From Phreatobacter stygius (GTDB lineage: Bacteria > Pseudomonadota > Alphaproteobacteria > Rhizobiales > Phreatobacteraceae): 64,000 nt of DNA. Below the pieces are notes generated by a model. The model was given only the letters and a program-made list of their open reading frames with translations, did not search any database and was not told the DNA's origin. Positions within the stretch are counted from its first letter, which is position 1. Every line of letters starts with the position of its first letter. Positions 16,474 through 25,056 of this stretch are shown here, piece by piece. The stretch lies in NCBI RefSeq assembly GCF_005144885.1, contig NZ_CP039690.1, forward strand, positions 5,469,001 to 5,533,000. The letters run 5' to 3'. The position numbers were made by a program, and so were the translations under genes.

Positions 16474-17043
16474 TCAGGACATATCCGGCGCTCGCTTGCC
16501 ATCGCGAAGCGTCTCGTCCATTTCCAGCTTCGCCAGCAACAGTGCCTCGGTGTCGGCCGGCACGGCACCGCGCCTGACGATGCGCGGCCACAGATCGACA
16601 GGCGGAGCGCTGATGAGCGCGGGGCTCAGCGTGATGATCTGGAGGTCGTCGTTCAGGTGCTGCCGCTGGCCGCAATGGGACGCCCGGCAGGCGACGCGAG
16701 TGTGGCACTCCCGATAGTGGCAGATGCGCCCAAGGTAGCGGTCCGCCCGGTCGGCAAGGAAGATGTCGGCACCCAGGTTGATCGTCTGCGCCGTGCCTTT
16801 GAGGCGCCGGCCCAGGCGGGCGAGGCCCGAAAGATCCATGGCGGCCTCGATGGTGACGAGCACGTCGGCATCCTTCGGTACGGGCTTGTCGGTGGTCAGC
16901 GACCCGAGGAGGGCGATCCGCTGGACGCCCGGCGACGATTGCGCCGCACGCGCGAAGGCGAGCACGGCCTCCAGCAGATGACGCCGCGGATCAGGGACAG
17001 AGGGTTGTGGTCCGAGCCGGCTTCTTATCGCGTTGCGCCTCAT
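16474..17043 (-). CDS. nucleotidyltransferase-fold protein with a Cys cluster
   Basis: A 189-aa protein. IALLGSLTTDKPVPKDADVL matches the MNT-type nucleotidyltransferase motif (GS, then D-x-D). A second block, ADIFLADRADRYLGRIC, leads into a cysteine arrangement C-x4-C-x5-C-x4-C (in CHYREC...VACRASHC) that could bind a metal. I recall similar conserved proteins annotated only as nucleotidyltransferase domain. The start could also be at 17061. No HEPN partner gene lies beside it, so a toxin-antitoxin role is not supported. Confidence 0.65.
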   Translation of the reverse strand: MRRNAIRSRLGPQPSVPDPRRHLLEAVLAFARAAQSSPGVQRIALLGSLTTDKPVPKDADVLVTIEAAMDLSGLARLGRRLKGTAQTINLGADIFLADRADRYLGRICHYRECHTRVACRASHCGQRQHLNDDLQIITLSPALISAPPVDLWPRIVRRGAVPADTEALLLAKLEMDETLRDGKRAPDMS

Positions 17044-17111
17044 GTGGCGTGACCTGCCCACGCATGATTGCGAGGGGCGCAGAGTACACTGGCGTCCGAC
17101 TTGGTCGAGAT

Positions 17112-17990
17112 CTAGTCGCGCAATTGCTGCAGCCAGACCGGGAAGGCGAGGCGTTCCGTGACAGCCCCTGGTGCCCTGGCGGCCGGCGCGCCGCGCACCG
17201 GTGTCGTGAGCCCGATGCCGCGGATCTCCCGGGGCGCGTAACCGAACCGCTTGCGGAAGGCCCGGCTGAAATGGGCTTCGCTGGCCATGCCATGGTCATG
17301 AGCGATGTCGGCGACGCGGCGGTGCTCGGCGGGGTCGGCCAGCATGGCATGGATGCGCCCGAGGCGGCGGCCCTGGATGTAACGTGCGACGCCGTTATGG
17401 GGCGTGAACAGCTGGTAGAGCGCCGATCGCGACAGGCCGAGCGCCGTGGCGAGCCGCGCCGACGAAAGATCCGGATCCATCAGGTTGGCGTCGATATGGC
17501 GCCTGGCCCGCGCTATCAGCGTCGCCTCGATCTGCGGCCGGGCGTCGGCCATGCCGTCGCGCGCCGGACCGAGGCAGGCGGCGATCATCTGCTGGGTCGC
17601 GCGGGCGAGGAGAGGCGCCGGCAGTGTCGGCGCGGCGCGGATGCCGGCGTCCCGGCCCTGCGCCAGGGGATCGTTGAGCCGCGGATTGAAGCCGGCGAAC
17701 AGCGCGCGCCCGGCACCATGTTCCAATTGCCACTTCGGCGTCCGCACATAGCGGTTGCGGCAGGTCACCCGGCCGTCTTCGATGCGGAACGCATGGACCA
17801 TGCCGTCGCCGGTGAACCAGCGATAGTCGGGACCGATCGGCGCGAATTGCGGATTGGGACCGATGCGGTAGAGCGTTCCCTGGAGTTCCCGAGGGATCTC
17901 GCCGGTGACCGCCAAGGCGAAATCGTCTTCGGATCGCACGGGCGCGAAATTACCGTCGAGATAGGGATTGGTGTGAAGAATGCCGTCCAT
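17112..17990 (-). CDS. chimeric protein: carotenoid-oxygenase N-terminus fused to AraC-type HTH
   Basis: A 292-aa product of two unrelated parts. Residues 1 to about 117 match the start of carotenoid cleavage oxygenases: NPYLDGNFAPV, GEIPRELQGTLYRIGPNPQF, HWFTGDGMVH-like YRWFTGDGMVHAFRI and VRTPKWQLEHGAGRALF. The four iron-binding histidines of that family lie downstream of this part and are absent. From about residue 122 the sequence is the linker and double helix-turn-helix of an AraC regulator, ending KRFGYAPREIR. The junction is near plus-strand 17630-17650. The frame is intact and the start (17990) has GGAGG. An in-frame deletion between two neighbouring genes is the simplest origin; whether the product works is unknown. 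Confidence 0.8.
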   Translation of the reverse strand: MDGILHTNPYLDGNFAPVRSEDDFALAVTGEIPRELQGTLYRIGPNPQFAPIGPDYRWFTGDGMVHAFRIEDGRVTCRNRYVRTPKWQLEHGAGRALFAGFNPRLNDPLAQGRDAGIRAAPTLPAPLLARATQQMIAACLGPARDGMADARPQIEATLIARARRHIDANLMDPDLSSARLATALGLSRSALYQLFTPHNGVARYIQGRRLGRIHAMLADPAEHRRVADIAHDHGMASEAHFSRAFRKRFGYAPREIRGIGLTTPVRGAPAARAPGAVTERLAFPVWLQQLRD

Positions 17991-18192
17991 GGCGGACCTC
18001 CAGGGGACTGGCGTTCGGCCATTTGCCGAGCCCTGGCCCGCTGTTAGCCGCGCGCCGCCGCCAGGCGTTAGCCCCGGCGTCCGGAGCGCTTGACCGGGCG
18101 TCCGGAAACGGAGCCGGCCAGTTTGCGCGGTTGCAGCCGGGCCGGCACGGCGGTGCGAGGTCGGCGCCGCCGCATGGTCCGCTGCCGACGGC

Positions 18193-19167
18193 TCACTGCC
18201 GCAGGTTGCCGCGCGTCGCCACGCGCTCCCAGACCACACGGTCGTCGCGGATCAACTGGCCGAAATCCTCGGGTTTGGCGCTCGGCGCGATGTCCAGCCC
18301 GATTTCGCCGATGCGCCGCCGCACCACGGCGTCGTCGAGCGTCTCGTTCAGCGCCCGGTGCAGCTTGGCGATCACCTCGGGCGGGGTTCCCGCCTTGACG
18401 ACGATGCCGAACCAGCCGGTCGCGATGACTTCGGGAAATCCCTGCTCGGGGCCGGTCGGCAGATCCGGCATGACGCGGCTGCGCTCGGCGGAAGCGATCG
18501 CCAGTGCCCGCAGGGCGCCCGCCTGGACATAGGAGAGAATGCCGGGAAAGGCGATGGTATAGGCGTCGATCCGCGCCGCCAGCAGGTCGTTCAGCACGGC
18601 CGAGGTGCCGCGGTAGCGCACCTCCTCGATCGGAATGCCCAGGCCTTGCGCAAAGAGCTGCCCCGAGAGGCCGGATCCGGGCGACCCGAAGCGCAGCGGG
18701 TGCGGCGACTTGCGGGCATAGGCGAGGAACTCGTTGAGGTTCTGCGCGGGAATGGACGGGTGCACCACCAGAACCAGCGAGCTTTTGGCGGCAAGCCCGA
18801 CCGGTGCGAAGGCATCGACCGGGTCGAAGACCATGGCCGTGCCGACGGCGGCGGCCTGATTCAACCCGTCGGTATGAAGCATCAAGGTATAGCCGTCGGC
18901 CGGCTGCTGGGCGACGAGCTGGGCGGCCAGCACGCCACCGGCGCCGCCGCGGTTCTCGACCACGACCGGCTGGCCGAGCCGGGTGCTCAGGCCGTCAGCC
19001 ACCAGGCGCGCGATGATGTCGGTCGAGCCGCCGGGGGCAAAGCCGACGACGATGCGCAAGGCGCGGTCCGGAAAGGCGGCGCGGGCCGGCAGGCTCGCTG
19101 CGAGCGAAAGCAGCATCAAGCCCAGCATCGTGATGCCGGTTGCCTGCCAGTATCGGGCTGTCCTCAT
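18193..19167 (-). CDS. Bug/TctC-family tripartite tricarboxylate receptor
   Basis: A 324-aa periplasmic receptor with a signal peptide (cleaved after ARAAF region, about residue 31). The family motifs IVVGFAPGGSTDIIARLVA, VVENRGGAGG and the ligand-loop segment FGSPGSG are clear. Bug proteins capture carboxylates; many, like this one, are orphans without TctAB membrane genes nearby. It starts at 19167 behind GGGAGGAA and lies 85 bp downstream of a CoA-transferase gene on the same strand, so it likely binds the acid degraded by that operon. Confidence 0.9.
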   Translation of the reverse strand: MRTARYWQATGITMLGLMLLSLAASLPARAAFPDRALRIVVGFAPGGSTDIIARLVADGLSTRLGQPVVVENRGGAGGVLAAQLVAQQPADGYTLMLHTDGLNQAAAVGTAMVFDPVDAFAPVGLAAKSSLVLVVHPSIPAQNLNEFLAYARKSPHPLRFGSPGSGLSGQLFAQGLGIPIEEVRYRGTSAVLNDLLAARIDAYTIAFPGILSYVQAGALRALAIASAERSRVMPDLPTGPEQGFPEVIATGWFGIVVKAGTPPEVIAKLHRALNETLDDAVVRRRIGEIGLDIAPSAKPEDFGQLIRDDRVVWERVATRGNLRQ

Positions 19168-19252
19168 GGCGTATTCCTCCCTGTCGCGGGCCTCTCGTGG
19201 AGGCGCCGTCCTCGTGTTTGTCGCGCTGAACTGATCTTGGCGCGGTTCCGCC

Positions 19253-20299
19253 TCAGCGGGCTGCGATGCGACGCGGCGCGGTTGCAAGCGCGCCCTTGTC
19301 CTCCAGCATGGTGATGTGCCGATCGGTCAGTCCGGCCTCCGCCAGCACGGCGCGGTTGTCGGCGCCGAGCTTGTGGCAAGCGCCCTTGACCGACAGCCGG
19401 CGATTGGCGAGGCGAAAAGGAATGCCCTTCACGGGGCGCCCGTCCGGATCGTGCAGCATGGCGGTGCCGCGCCCGAACTCGCTCGATGCGACCAGCGCCC
19501 GGCCGTCGCGCACCGGGGCCTGGCCGCCGGGCCATTCGGCCTGCCAGCCTTGCGTGTCGCGGACCAGCCGCTCCGCCGGCTCGGCGGGATTGGCATTGCC
19601 GAACCGCGGCGAGGCGGCGCCGGCGGCAGCGGCGATCAGTTCCTCGCCGATCAGAAATGTCGTCAGCTCGCGCTGCGACAGATCAAGATGGCTGCCCTGG
19701 CCGGTCCGGTCCCGTTCGATCAGCGCCGCGACGATGGCGCCGGCAGCGAAAAGACAGACGACCTGGTCGGGATAATTCATGTCCCGGCCGGTGACGACCG
19801 GCGCTTGGCCGGCTCCGGTCAAGGCCGCGAGACCGGCGGTTGCCTCCAGCGTCGAGCCGAAAGAAATCATGTCGCGCTCCGGGCCGTCCTCGCCCTGGCT
19901 CGAGATGCTGGCGATCACCAGCCGCGGAAACCGGCGGCGCAGGCCGGCGGCATCGAGCCCCAGTTGAACGAGCACGCCGCGCCGGTAATTCTCCACCAGG
20001 ACATCGGCCTGTTCGAGCAAGCGGAACAGAGCCTGCTGGCCGTCCGGATCCTTGAGGTCGAGGCAAAGCGAGCGCTTGCCGCGATTGGTGAAGGCGAAGA
20101 AGGGCGAGCGGTTCCACCAGTCGGTGTCCGGCCCCGGCTCGTCCCAGAGGCGGAACGGGTCGACGGCGCCCGGGCCTTCGACCTTGGTCACCTCGGCGCC
20201 GAGATCGAGCAGCAAAGCCGAAGTGCCGGCCCCGGCGGTGATCCAGCCGAGATCGACCACGCGGATGCCGGCCAGCGGCAGGGCGGTTTCAGGCGGCAT
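19253..20299 (-). CDS. CaiB/BaiF family III CoA-transferase (subunit with catalytic Asp)
   Basis: A 348-aa family III CoA-transferase. It begins PLAGIRVVDLGWITAGAG, contains GKRSLCLDLKDPDG and VENYRRGVL, and has the Asp expected to form the acyl anhydride at D178 in GRDMNYPDQV. It is somewhat shorter than single-chain members (about 400 aa). It overlaps by 11 bp the end of a second CaiB/BaiF gene, which suggests a heteromeric enzyme that activates a carboxylic acid to its CoA ester. Confidence 0.88.
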   Translation of the reverse strand: MPPETALPLAGIRVVDLGWITAGAGTSALLLDLGAEVTKVEGPGAVDPFRLWDEPGPDTDWWNRSPFFAFTNRGKRSLCLDLKDPDGQQALFRLLEQADVLVENYRRGVLVQLGLDAAGLRRRFPRLVIASISSQGEDGPERDMISFGSTLEATAGLAALTGAGQAPVVTGRDMNYPDQVVCLFAAGAIVAALIERDRTGQGSHLDLSQRELTTFLIGEELIAAAAGAASPRFGNANPAEPAERLVRDTQGWQAEWPGGQAPVRDGRALVASSEFGRGTAMLHDPDGRPVKGIPFRLANRRLSVKGACHKLGADNRAVLAEAGLTDRHITMLEDKGALATAPRRIAAR

Positions 20300-21266
20300 G
20301 ATCGAACTCCCGCGCAATTCGCTGTCCATCGGCGCGCAACGGCATCAGCGGCGTGCCGTCCGCGGCGAGGAAACCGCGCGCCTGGTGCTGCCGGTCATGC
20401 AGCAATTCGGCTGGCCACAGCACCGGCCCGATCGGCAGGCGCCGGGCCTCGGCCGCGGCGCCGATCTCGGCCCGGGTCCGCGCGGCGAACCAGGGACCGA
20501 GGATCGCCGTGACGCGATCACGGCCGGCGCGCCGGCCCGCGGCGGTCGTCAAGTCGTCGCCCAGGAGGCGCGGGTCGCCGATCATCGCGCAGAGCGCCGG
20601 CCAGTCCTTGTCCTGATAGACCAGCGCAATGTGGCCGTCCCTGGCCGGCAATGTCAGCCAGTCGCTCGGCCCGGGGCGGCCGGTCTCGCCGAGCACCGCG
20701 ACGCGCGCCGCGACCTTCCAGTTGAGCCAGGCCGAGACGTCGAACAGCGAGACGTCGACGATTTCGGCGCCGCCCGCCTTGAGCGCCGCCAACAGGCCGG
20801 TGCAGGCGGCAAGACCGGCGGCATAAGCGGCCTGGTGGCCGGGCAGGCGGGTCGGTATGCCCGCTCCCTGGCCGACGATGTCGAGCAGTCCGGAGAGCGC
20901 CTGCAGGCCGAGTTCGCTCATCGGCGGATCCTCGCCGGGACCGAACACCGAGACCCGCACCTTGACGGCAATGCCGGCGGCATGACGGGAAAGCGCGGTC
21001 GTGTCGCCAATGACCGCGGCGAAGCAGCCATCGGTGCCGCCCGCGCGCTTGTCCGCATTGAGGAAACGATCCAGCGCCGAGCCGCCGGCCGGCAGCAGCG
21101 GCGGCATGGTTGCGAAGGGCTCGCCGGCCTCCGGGACTGGCCGGACCACGATCGCACCGAAACCGGCGCAGAGCTTGGCGGCCATCGAAACGGCGAGGGC
21201 ATGCGGTGGCTGCGCGCAGAGCGCGCCGAGATCCAGGACCGTGAGGCCGGCAAGCGGGGCGGTCAT
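20289..21266 (-). CDS. CaiB/BaiF family III CoA-transferase-like (lacks catalytic Asp)
   Basis: A 325-aa protein of the same family, starting MTAPLAGLTVLDLG at 21266. The position equivalent to the catalytic Asp falls in RLPGHQAAYAAG, where I see His144 and Gln instead of Asp. In heteromeric family III enzymes one subunit is known to lack the Asp, so this is probably the structural partner of the protein encoded just downstream. It starts 3 bp from the end of the enoyl-CoA hydratase gene. Confidence 0.82.
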   Translation of the reverse strand: MTAPLAGLTVLDLGALCAQPPHALAVSMAAKLCAGFGAIVVRPVPEAGEPFATMPPLLPAGGSALDRFLNADKRAGGTDGCFAAVIGDTTALSRHAAGIAVKVRVSVFGPGEDPPMSELGLQALSGLLDIVGQGAGIPTRLPGHQAAYAAGLAACTGLLAALKAGGAEIVDVSLFDVSAWLNWKVAARVAVLGETGRPGPSDWLTLPARDGHIALVYQDKDWPALCAMIGDPRLLGDDLTTAAGRRAGRDRVTAILGPWFAARTRAEIGAAAEARRLPIGPVLWPAELLHDRQHQARGFLAADGTPLMPLRADGQRIAREFDHAA

Positions 21267-21268
21267 GG

Positions 21269-22048
21269 TCAAACCCCCTGGCCGGGGTTTTTCCGGCCGG
21301 CGGCGAAGCGCGCGCCGCCCTCGGCCTGTGCCGTGGTGTTCGCGCGGATGATCTCGTTGACCCGCTGGCCGTGATCCATGGCCTGTTGCCAGCCGGTGAT
21401 CTCAGCCGGAATGCGGTCCAGCGCCTTCTTGCTTTCGGCCAGCGCGACGGCGTCGAAACCGGCGATCTGGGCGGCCAGTTCACGGGCGCGCGGCAGAAGC
21501 TGATCTGGTTCGACAGAGGCGTTCACCATGCCCCAGCGTTCGGCGGTCGCGCCGTCGATGCGGTTGGTGGTCAGCACCAGCCAGGCGGCCCGCTTGCGCG
21601 TCATGCCGGCCAGCTGGATGGCCGGACCCGCCATGCCGGGATAGGTGGCGAAGCCCATTTCCGGGCAGCCGATCGACGCAGCCGTGCTGGCGATCGCCAG
21701 GTCGCAGACATTGATCAGCGTCGCGCCGCCGCCGAGCGCCAGGCCGTTGACCGCGGCGATGAAGATGGCGGGATGGGCGCGGATCGCCAGGTTGACGGCG
21801 ATCCATTCCGCGCCGGCACCTTCGATGCCCTGCTGGCGATCGAGCTCGTGTTCCTTCAGGTCCATGCCGGCACAGAAGCTTGTGCCCGTGCCGGTCAGGA
21901 CGATGGACTTGGCTTCGCCGCGCAATGCGTCGAAGGCCTGCAGCAGGGCCCGGCGGGCTGCCCGGTCCACGGCGTTGCGCTTGTCCGCGCGGTCGAGGCG
22001 CAGCTCCGCCCAGCCGACGTGACGGGTGACGGCGACGGGGCCGGTCAT
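21269..22048 (-). CDS. enoyl-CoA hydratase/isomerase family protein
   Basis: A 259-aa crotonase-fold protein. Motifs are GTSFCAGMDLKEHE (oxyanion hole), AAVNGLALGGGATLINVCDLA, and ASIGCPEMGFATYPGM with a Glu at a usual catalytic position. It starts by ATGA overlap with the DUF35 gene. It likely hydrates an unsaturated acyl-CoA before the thiolase-fold enzyme acts. Confidence 0.88.
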   Translation of the reverse strand: MTGPVAVTRHVGWAELRLDRADKRNAVDRAARRALLQAFDALRGEAKSIVLTGTGTSFCAGMDLKEHELDRQQGIEGAGAEWIAVNLAIRAHPAIFIAAVNGLALGGGATLINVCDLAIASTAASIGCPEMGFATYPGMAGPAIQLAGMTRKRAAWLVLTTNRIDGATAERWGMVNASVEPDQLLPRARELAAQIAGFDAVALAESKKALDRIPAEITGWQQAMDHGQRVNEIIRANTTAQAEGGARFAAGRKNPGQGV

Positions 22049-22464
22049 GACGCCTGCTCCGCCGGGCCGAACTGCGGCAGCACGAAGCCGTCGGGGCCGC
22101 CGGGAAAGCCGACGGCAAGCCGCATGCCGATGGTCGCGTCCGCGGCATCGATGCCGGCGAGGTTGGTCAAGAGATATGGCCCCTCGTCGAGCTTCACCAT
22201 GGCGACGGGGTAAGGCATCTCGTCCTTCATTCCCTCGAAATAGCTCTGATGGAACACAACGAAGGACCAGAGCTCGCCCTGGCCCGAGGCGGTGACCCAG
22301 TCCCAGGCGGGCTTGCCGGTGAAGGGCGAGACCGGCGCCGGCGGGAAGAAACATTGGCCGGTGGCGCGGCAGCGCTGCAGGATCAGCTTGTGTTCCCGGC
22401 AGGCCTCCCAGAACGGCCGGCTCCAGACGTCGACGACGGGTCTTGGGCGGGTGGCGAGGCTCAT
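22045..22464 (-). CDS. DUF35 OB-fold protein, partner of the thiolase-fold enzyme
   Basis: A 139-aa protein of the DUF35 group (rubredoxin-like zinc ribbon plus OB fold). The N-terminal ribbon region reads REHKLILQRCRATGQCFFPP, with only part of the usual cysteine set; the OB part follows (WDWVTASGQGELWSFVVFHQ). DUF35 proteins bind thiolase-fold enzymes and are needed for their activity or acyl-CoA handling. It overlaps both neighbours by ATGA junctions, consistent with a stoichiometric complex with the protein encoded upstream. Confidence 0.85.
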   Translation of the reverse strand: MSLATRPRPVVDVWSRPFWEACREHKLILQRCRATGQCFFPPAPVSPFTGKPAWDWVTASGQGELWSFVVFHQSYFEGMKDEMPYPVAMVKLDEGPYLLTNLAGIDAADATIGMRLAVGFPGGPDGFVLPQFGPAEQAS

Positions 22465-23618
22465 GCGGCCCTCCGCAGGATCAGGCTTTGGGCGATATTG
22501 GTAGCGCAGATATATTGCAGCGCCTGGGCGTCCGGGATCTGCCGGGCGTCGCAGTCGTGGCGGAGCTGCCGGACGCATTCGGCGATGATCCCCCACCCCT
22601 GCATGTAGCTGTCCGACAGATGGCCGCCCGAGGTGTTGGTCGGCCAGCGGCCGCGGCCGAGCTGCAGCGTGCCGTCCTTGACGAATTCGCCGCCTTCCCC
22701 CTGCGCGCAGAAGCCCAGGCCCTCCAGGCTGAACAGTACGGTCGGCGAGAAATTGTCGTAGATGCCGAGCCCCGACAGGTCGTCGCGGCCGATCCCGGCG
22801 CGGTCATAGACGCTGCGGCAGGCGCTGAGATTGCCGTACCAGAAATCATCCGCCGGGCTGCTGCCATAGTGGAAGGCATCCTGGCGGGTGTAACCGGAAA
22901 GCAGCACCGGCGGGCGTTTCAGGTCCCTCGCGCGCTCGGCGCTGGTGACGATCCAGGCGACGGCACCATCATTGATCAGGCAATAGTCCAGCAGCTTGAG
23001 CGGCTCGCAGATCGGCCGCGCCTCGGCGTGATCGGCCGTGGTCATCGGCCGGCCGTGCATGACCGCATCCGGATTGAGGCAGGCGTGATGGCGGAAGGCG
23101 GTCGAGACCGCGCCGAGATCGGCATGGGTCGTGCCGAACTGATGCATGTGCCGACGCCACATCATGGCGTGGATGGCGCCCGGGCTGGTCATGCCCCAGG
23201 GCGCCCACTGGCTGTCGCCGCCGCCATATTGCATGCGCACGGAACGGCCGTTATTGCCATAGACGAGCGCCACATGTTTGGCGGCGCCGGTCGCGATCGC
23301 CTGCGCTGCGAGCGCCAGCGACACCGAGGCGAAGCGCCCGGGCGCCTCGGTCATCAGGCAATATTGCGGGTCGATGCCCATGATCTCGGCGAACCGCTCG
23401 TAGGACGGAATGCGGTTGACGATGAGCCCGTCGATGTCGGAGGGCTTCAGCCCGGCGTCATCGAGCGCGCCGTTCAACGCCTCGCAGCCGAGACCGTAGC
23501 TGTCGGTGTCCGGGAAGTTGCCATAGGCGGTCGTGCCGATCCCGGCGAAGGCGATCTTGTCGCGCAGCGGCCAGGGCGCGTTCAGCGCCGGCGCGGCAAT
23601 GGGTGTGTGGATTGACAT
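22461..23618 (-). CDS. thiolase-fold (SCP-x/Ltp2-like) enzyme
   Basis: A 385-aa thiolase-superfamily protein. KIAFAGIGTTAYGNFP and PSDIDGLIV near the start and NTSGGHLSDSYMQGWG near the end mark the family. Classical thiolase residues are missing: there is no reactive-Cys motif near residue 90, and the GHP histidine is replaced by DSYMQ. Tyr287 (IYDNF) and Tyr338 (DSYMQ) sit 51 residues apart, like the two catalytic tyrosines reported for the Ltp2 retro-aldolase. Together with the DUF35 partner this hints at aldol cleavage of a beta-hydroxyacyl-CoA rather than thiolysis. Start 23618 or 23630. Confidence 0.85.
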   Translation of the reverse strand: MSIHTPIAAPALNAPWPLRDKIAFAGIGTTAYGNFPDTDSYGLGCEALNGALDDAGLKPSDIDGLIVNRIPSYERFAEIMGIDPQYCLMTEAPGRFASVSLALAAQAIATGAAKHVALVYGNNGRSVRMQYGGGDSQWAPWGMTSPGAIHAMMWRRHMHQFGTTHADLGAVSTAFRHHACLNPDAVMHGRPMTTADHAEARPICEPLKLLDYCLINDGAVAWIVTSAERARDLKRPPVLLSGYTRQDAFHYGSSPADDFWYGNLSACRSVYDRAGIGRDDLSGLGIYDNFSPTVLFSLEGLGFCAQGEGGEFVKDGTLQLGRGRWPTNTSGGHLSDSYMQGWGIIAECVRQLRHDCDARQIPDAQALQYICATNIAQSLILRRAA

Positions 23619-23777
23619 GGCGCTTGGCATTTCCCCGATGTCCTGGGCCGGCCGGCAAGGCCGGCGGCACGATCGGGATGGTTTCGGCCGTCCCGCTGCG
23701 CCGGAGTTGTCCACGTCTCGGCGCTGCTGTCAGGCGAGGAATTTGTGGGGTAGGCCAACTCCAGGTTAGGCTGCGGC

Positions 23778-24659
23778 ATGTCCGAAACACCGCCGCCCCT
23801 GGTCAGCCTCTATGCCTTCGCCCTGGTCGCCGAAACCGGCAGCCTGGCGGCGGCGGCCGGCCGGCTGAACGTCACTCAGCCGGCCATCAGCAAGCGGATC
23901 CGCGGCTTGGAGGACCAGCTCGGCGTCGCCCTGATCGCCCGCGGCGCCAATGCCGTGCGGTTGACCGAGCTGGGCCGCGGCTACGCCGCCTCGCTCGGTG
24001 TCGCCTTTCGCGCCATCGACGAGGCGACCGCCAGGCTCGACACGCGCGCGGCGCGGCCGCTGCGGGTGCGCGCCTACACGACCTGGGGGATGCGCTGGCT
24101 GATCCCGCGCCTGCCGCACTTTCGCGCGCGCCATCCCGGCCAGGAGGTGGAACTGACCACATCCGTCGAGCCGGTGGATTTCGCCCGTGACAAGGTCGAT
24201 GTGGCGATCCGCGCGGCCGAGACGCCGCCGACGCCGACGGCCGTGCGGCTGCAGGCGGCTATGGCCGCGGCTTTCGGCGCGCCGGGACCGGCGCGGGTTG
24301 CCAGGAAGCAGGGTTTCGGTGGATTGACCTTGCTCGGCAGCCGGGCTCGGCCGGACGACTGGGCGATCTGGAGCGCCGCCACGGGAATTGCGCTGCCGGG
24401 CGCGCCGCTGATGTTCGAGAGCACCTCGCTGGCGATCCAGGCGGCGATCGAAGGACTTGGCGTCGTCATCGTCTCGCCGATCTATGTGGCCGACGAGGTG
24501 CGCCGCCGCCGCCTCGTGCAGATCGTCCCGGGGACCGTGCCGACCGGCCACGACTTCTGGCTCGTCCTGCCGCCGGGGCCGGTGCGGCCAGCCTCGGGCG
24601 CCTTTCGCGACTGGCTGTTCGAGGAGATCGCCGCCGACGCGGCACGGGGCGCCGGCTGA
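23778..24659 (+). CDS. LysR-family transcriptional regulator
   Basis: A 293-aa GcvA-like LysR protein. The winged helix at residues 8-66 includes LAAAAGRLNVTQPAISKRIR and LTELGRGYAAS. The effector domain (from about 92) has WLIPRLPHFRARHPGQEVEL and a closing AAIEGLGVVIVSP segment. It is transcribed divergently from the thiolase/CoA-transferase operon with about 150 bp between, the standard layout for a LysR regulator of the neighbouring catabolic genes. Confidence 0.9.
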   Translation: MSETPPPLVSLYAFALVAETGSLAAAAGRLNVTQPAISKRIRGLEDQLGVALIARGANAVRLTELGRGYAASLGVAFRAIDEATARLDTRAARPLRVRAYTTWGMRWLIPRLPHFRARHPGQEVELTTSVEPVDFARDKVDVAIRAAETPPTPTAVRLQAAMAAAFGAPGPARVARKQGFGGLTLLGSRARPDDWAIWSAATGIALPGAPLMFESTSLAIQAAIEGLGVVIVSPIYVADEVRRRRLVQIVPGTVPTGHDFWLVLPPGPVRPASGAFRDWLFEEIAADAARGAG

Positions 24660-25056
24660 GGCACCGATCGACGGGCTTTTGGGACAGGGCCTGCTTGCCG
24701 CAGCGCAGCGAGGCCCTGGCACTAAATTCGCAGTTGCAAAAATGGTCGCCACGCCTCTTGCGATCCTTTTCACAAGTATTCGTGGTGGAACCGGGCGCAA
24801 TGCAGCAAGTTGCCGCTAAGACAACGGAATCGATTGACAATTCGGCCGGGCCGGCCTCATCATCCGAGACCCTGAGCTGCGCTCGATGACGCTGGCGGTG
24901 AGAAGGCCTTTTTTGCGTCAATCTTGAGGTCACGGCCGGCTAGGCGGGCGGAGACAGGGGCACGACGACGGTCGGTGCGAAGTCCGCCATCGCTGCAGAT
25001 GTGCATGACGTCCTTGAAAATGAAATCCGCAGCCTCTGGCCAAGGATGGATGGGCG
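24660..25056 (+). other. non-coding interval upstream of the cytochrome oxidase operon
   Basis: 397 bp without a credible gene. TTGACA at 24834-24839 could be a -35 element for the oxidase operon, but the -10 region (near 24858) is weak. The stretch 24720-24840 is less GC-rich than its surroundings, as expected for a promoter region. No riboswitch or tRNA was recognised. Confidence 0.4.

Noticed and set aside
16474-17043. A HEPN/MNT toxin-antitoxin pair
   Set aside because: The nucleotidyltransferase-fold gene has no HEPN-domain neighbour; the flanking genes are DoxX and the chimeric AraC gene.
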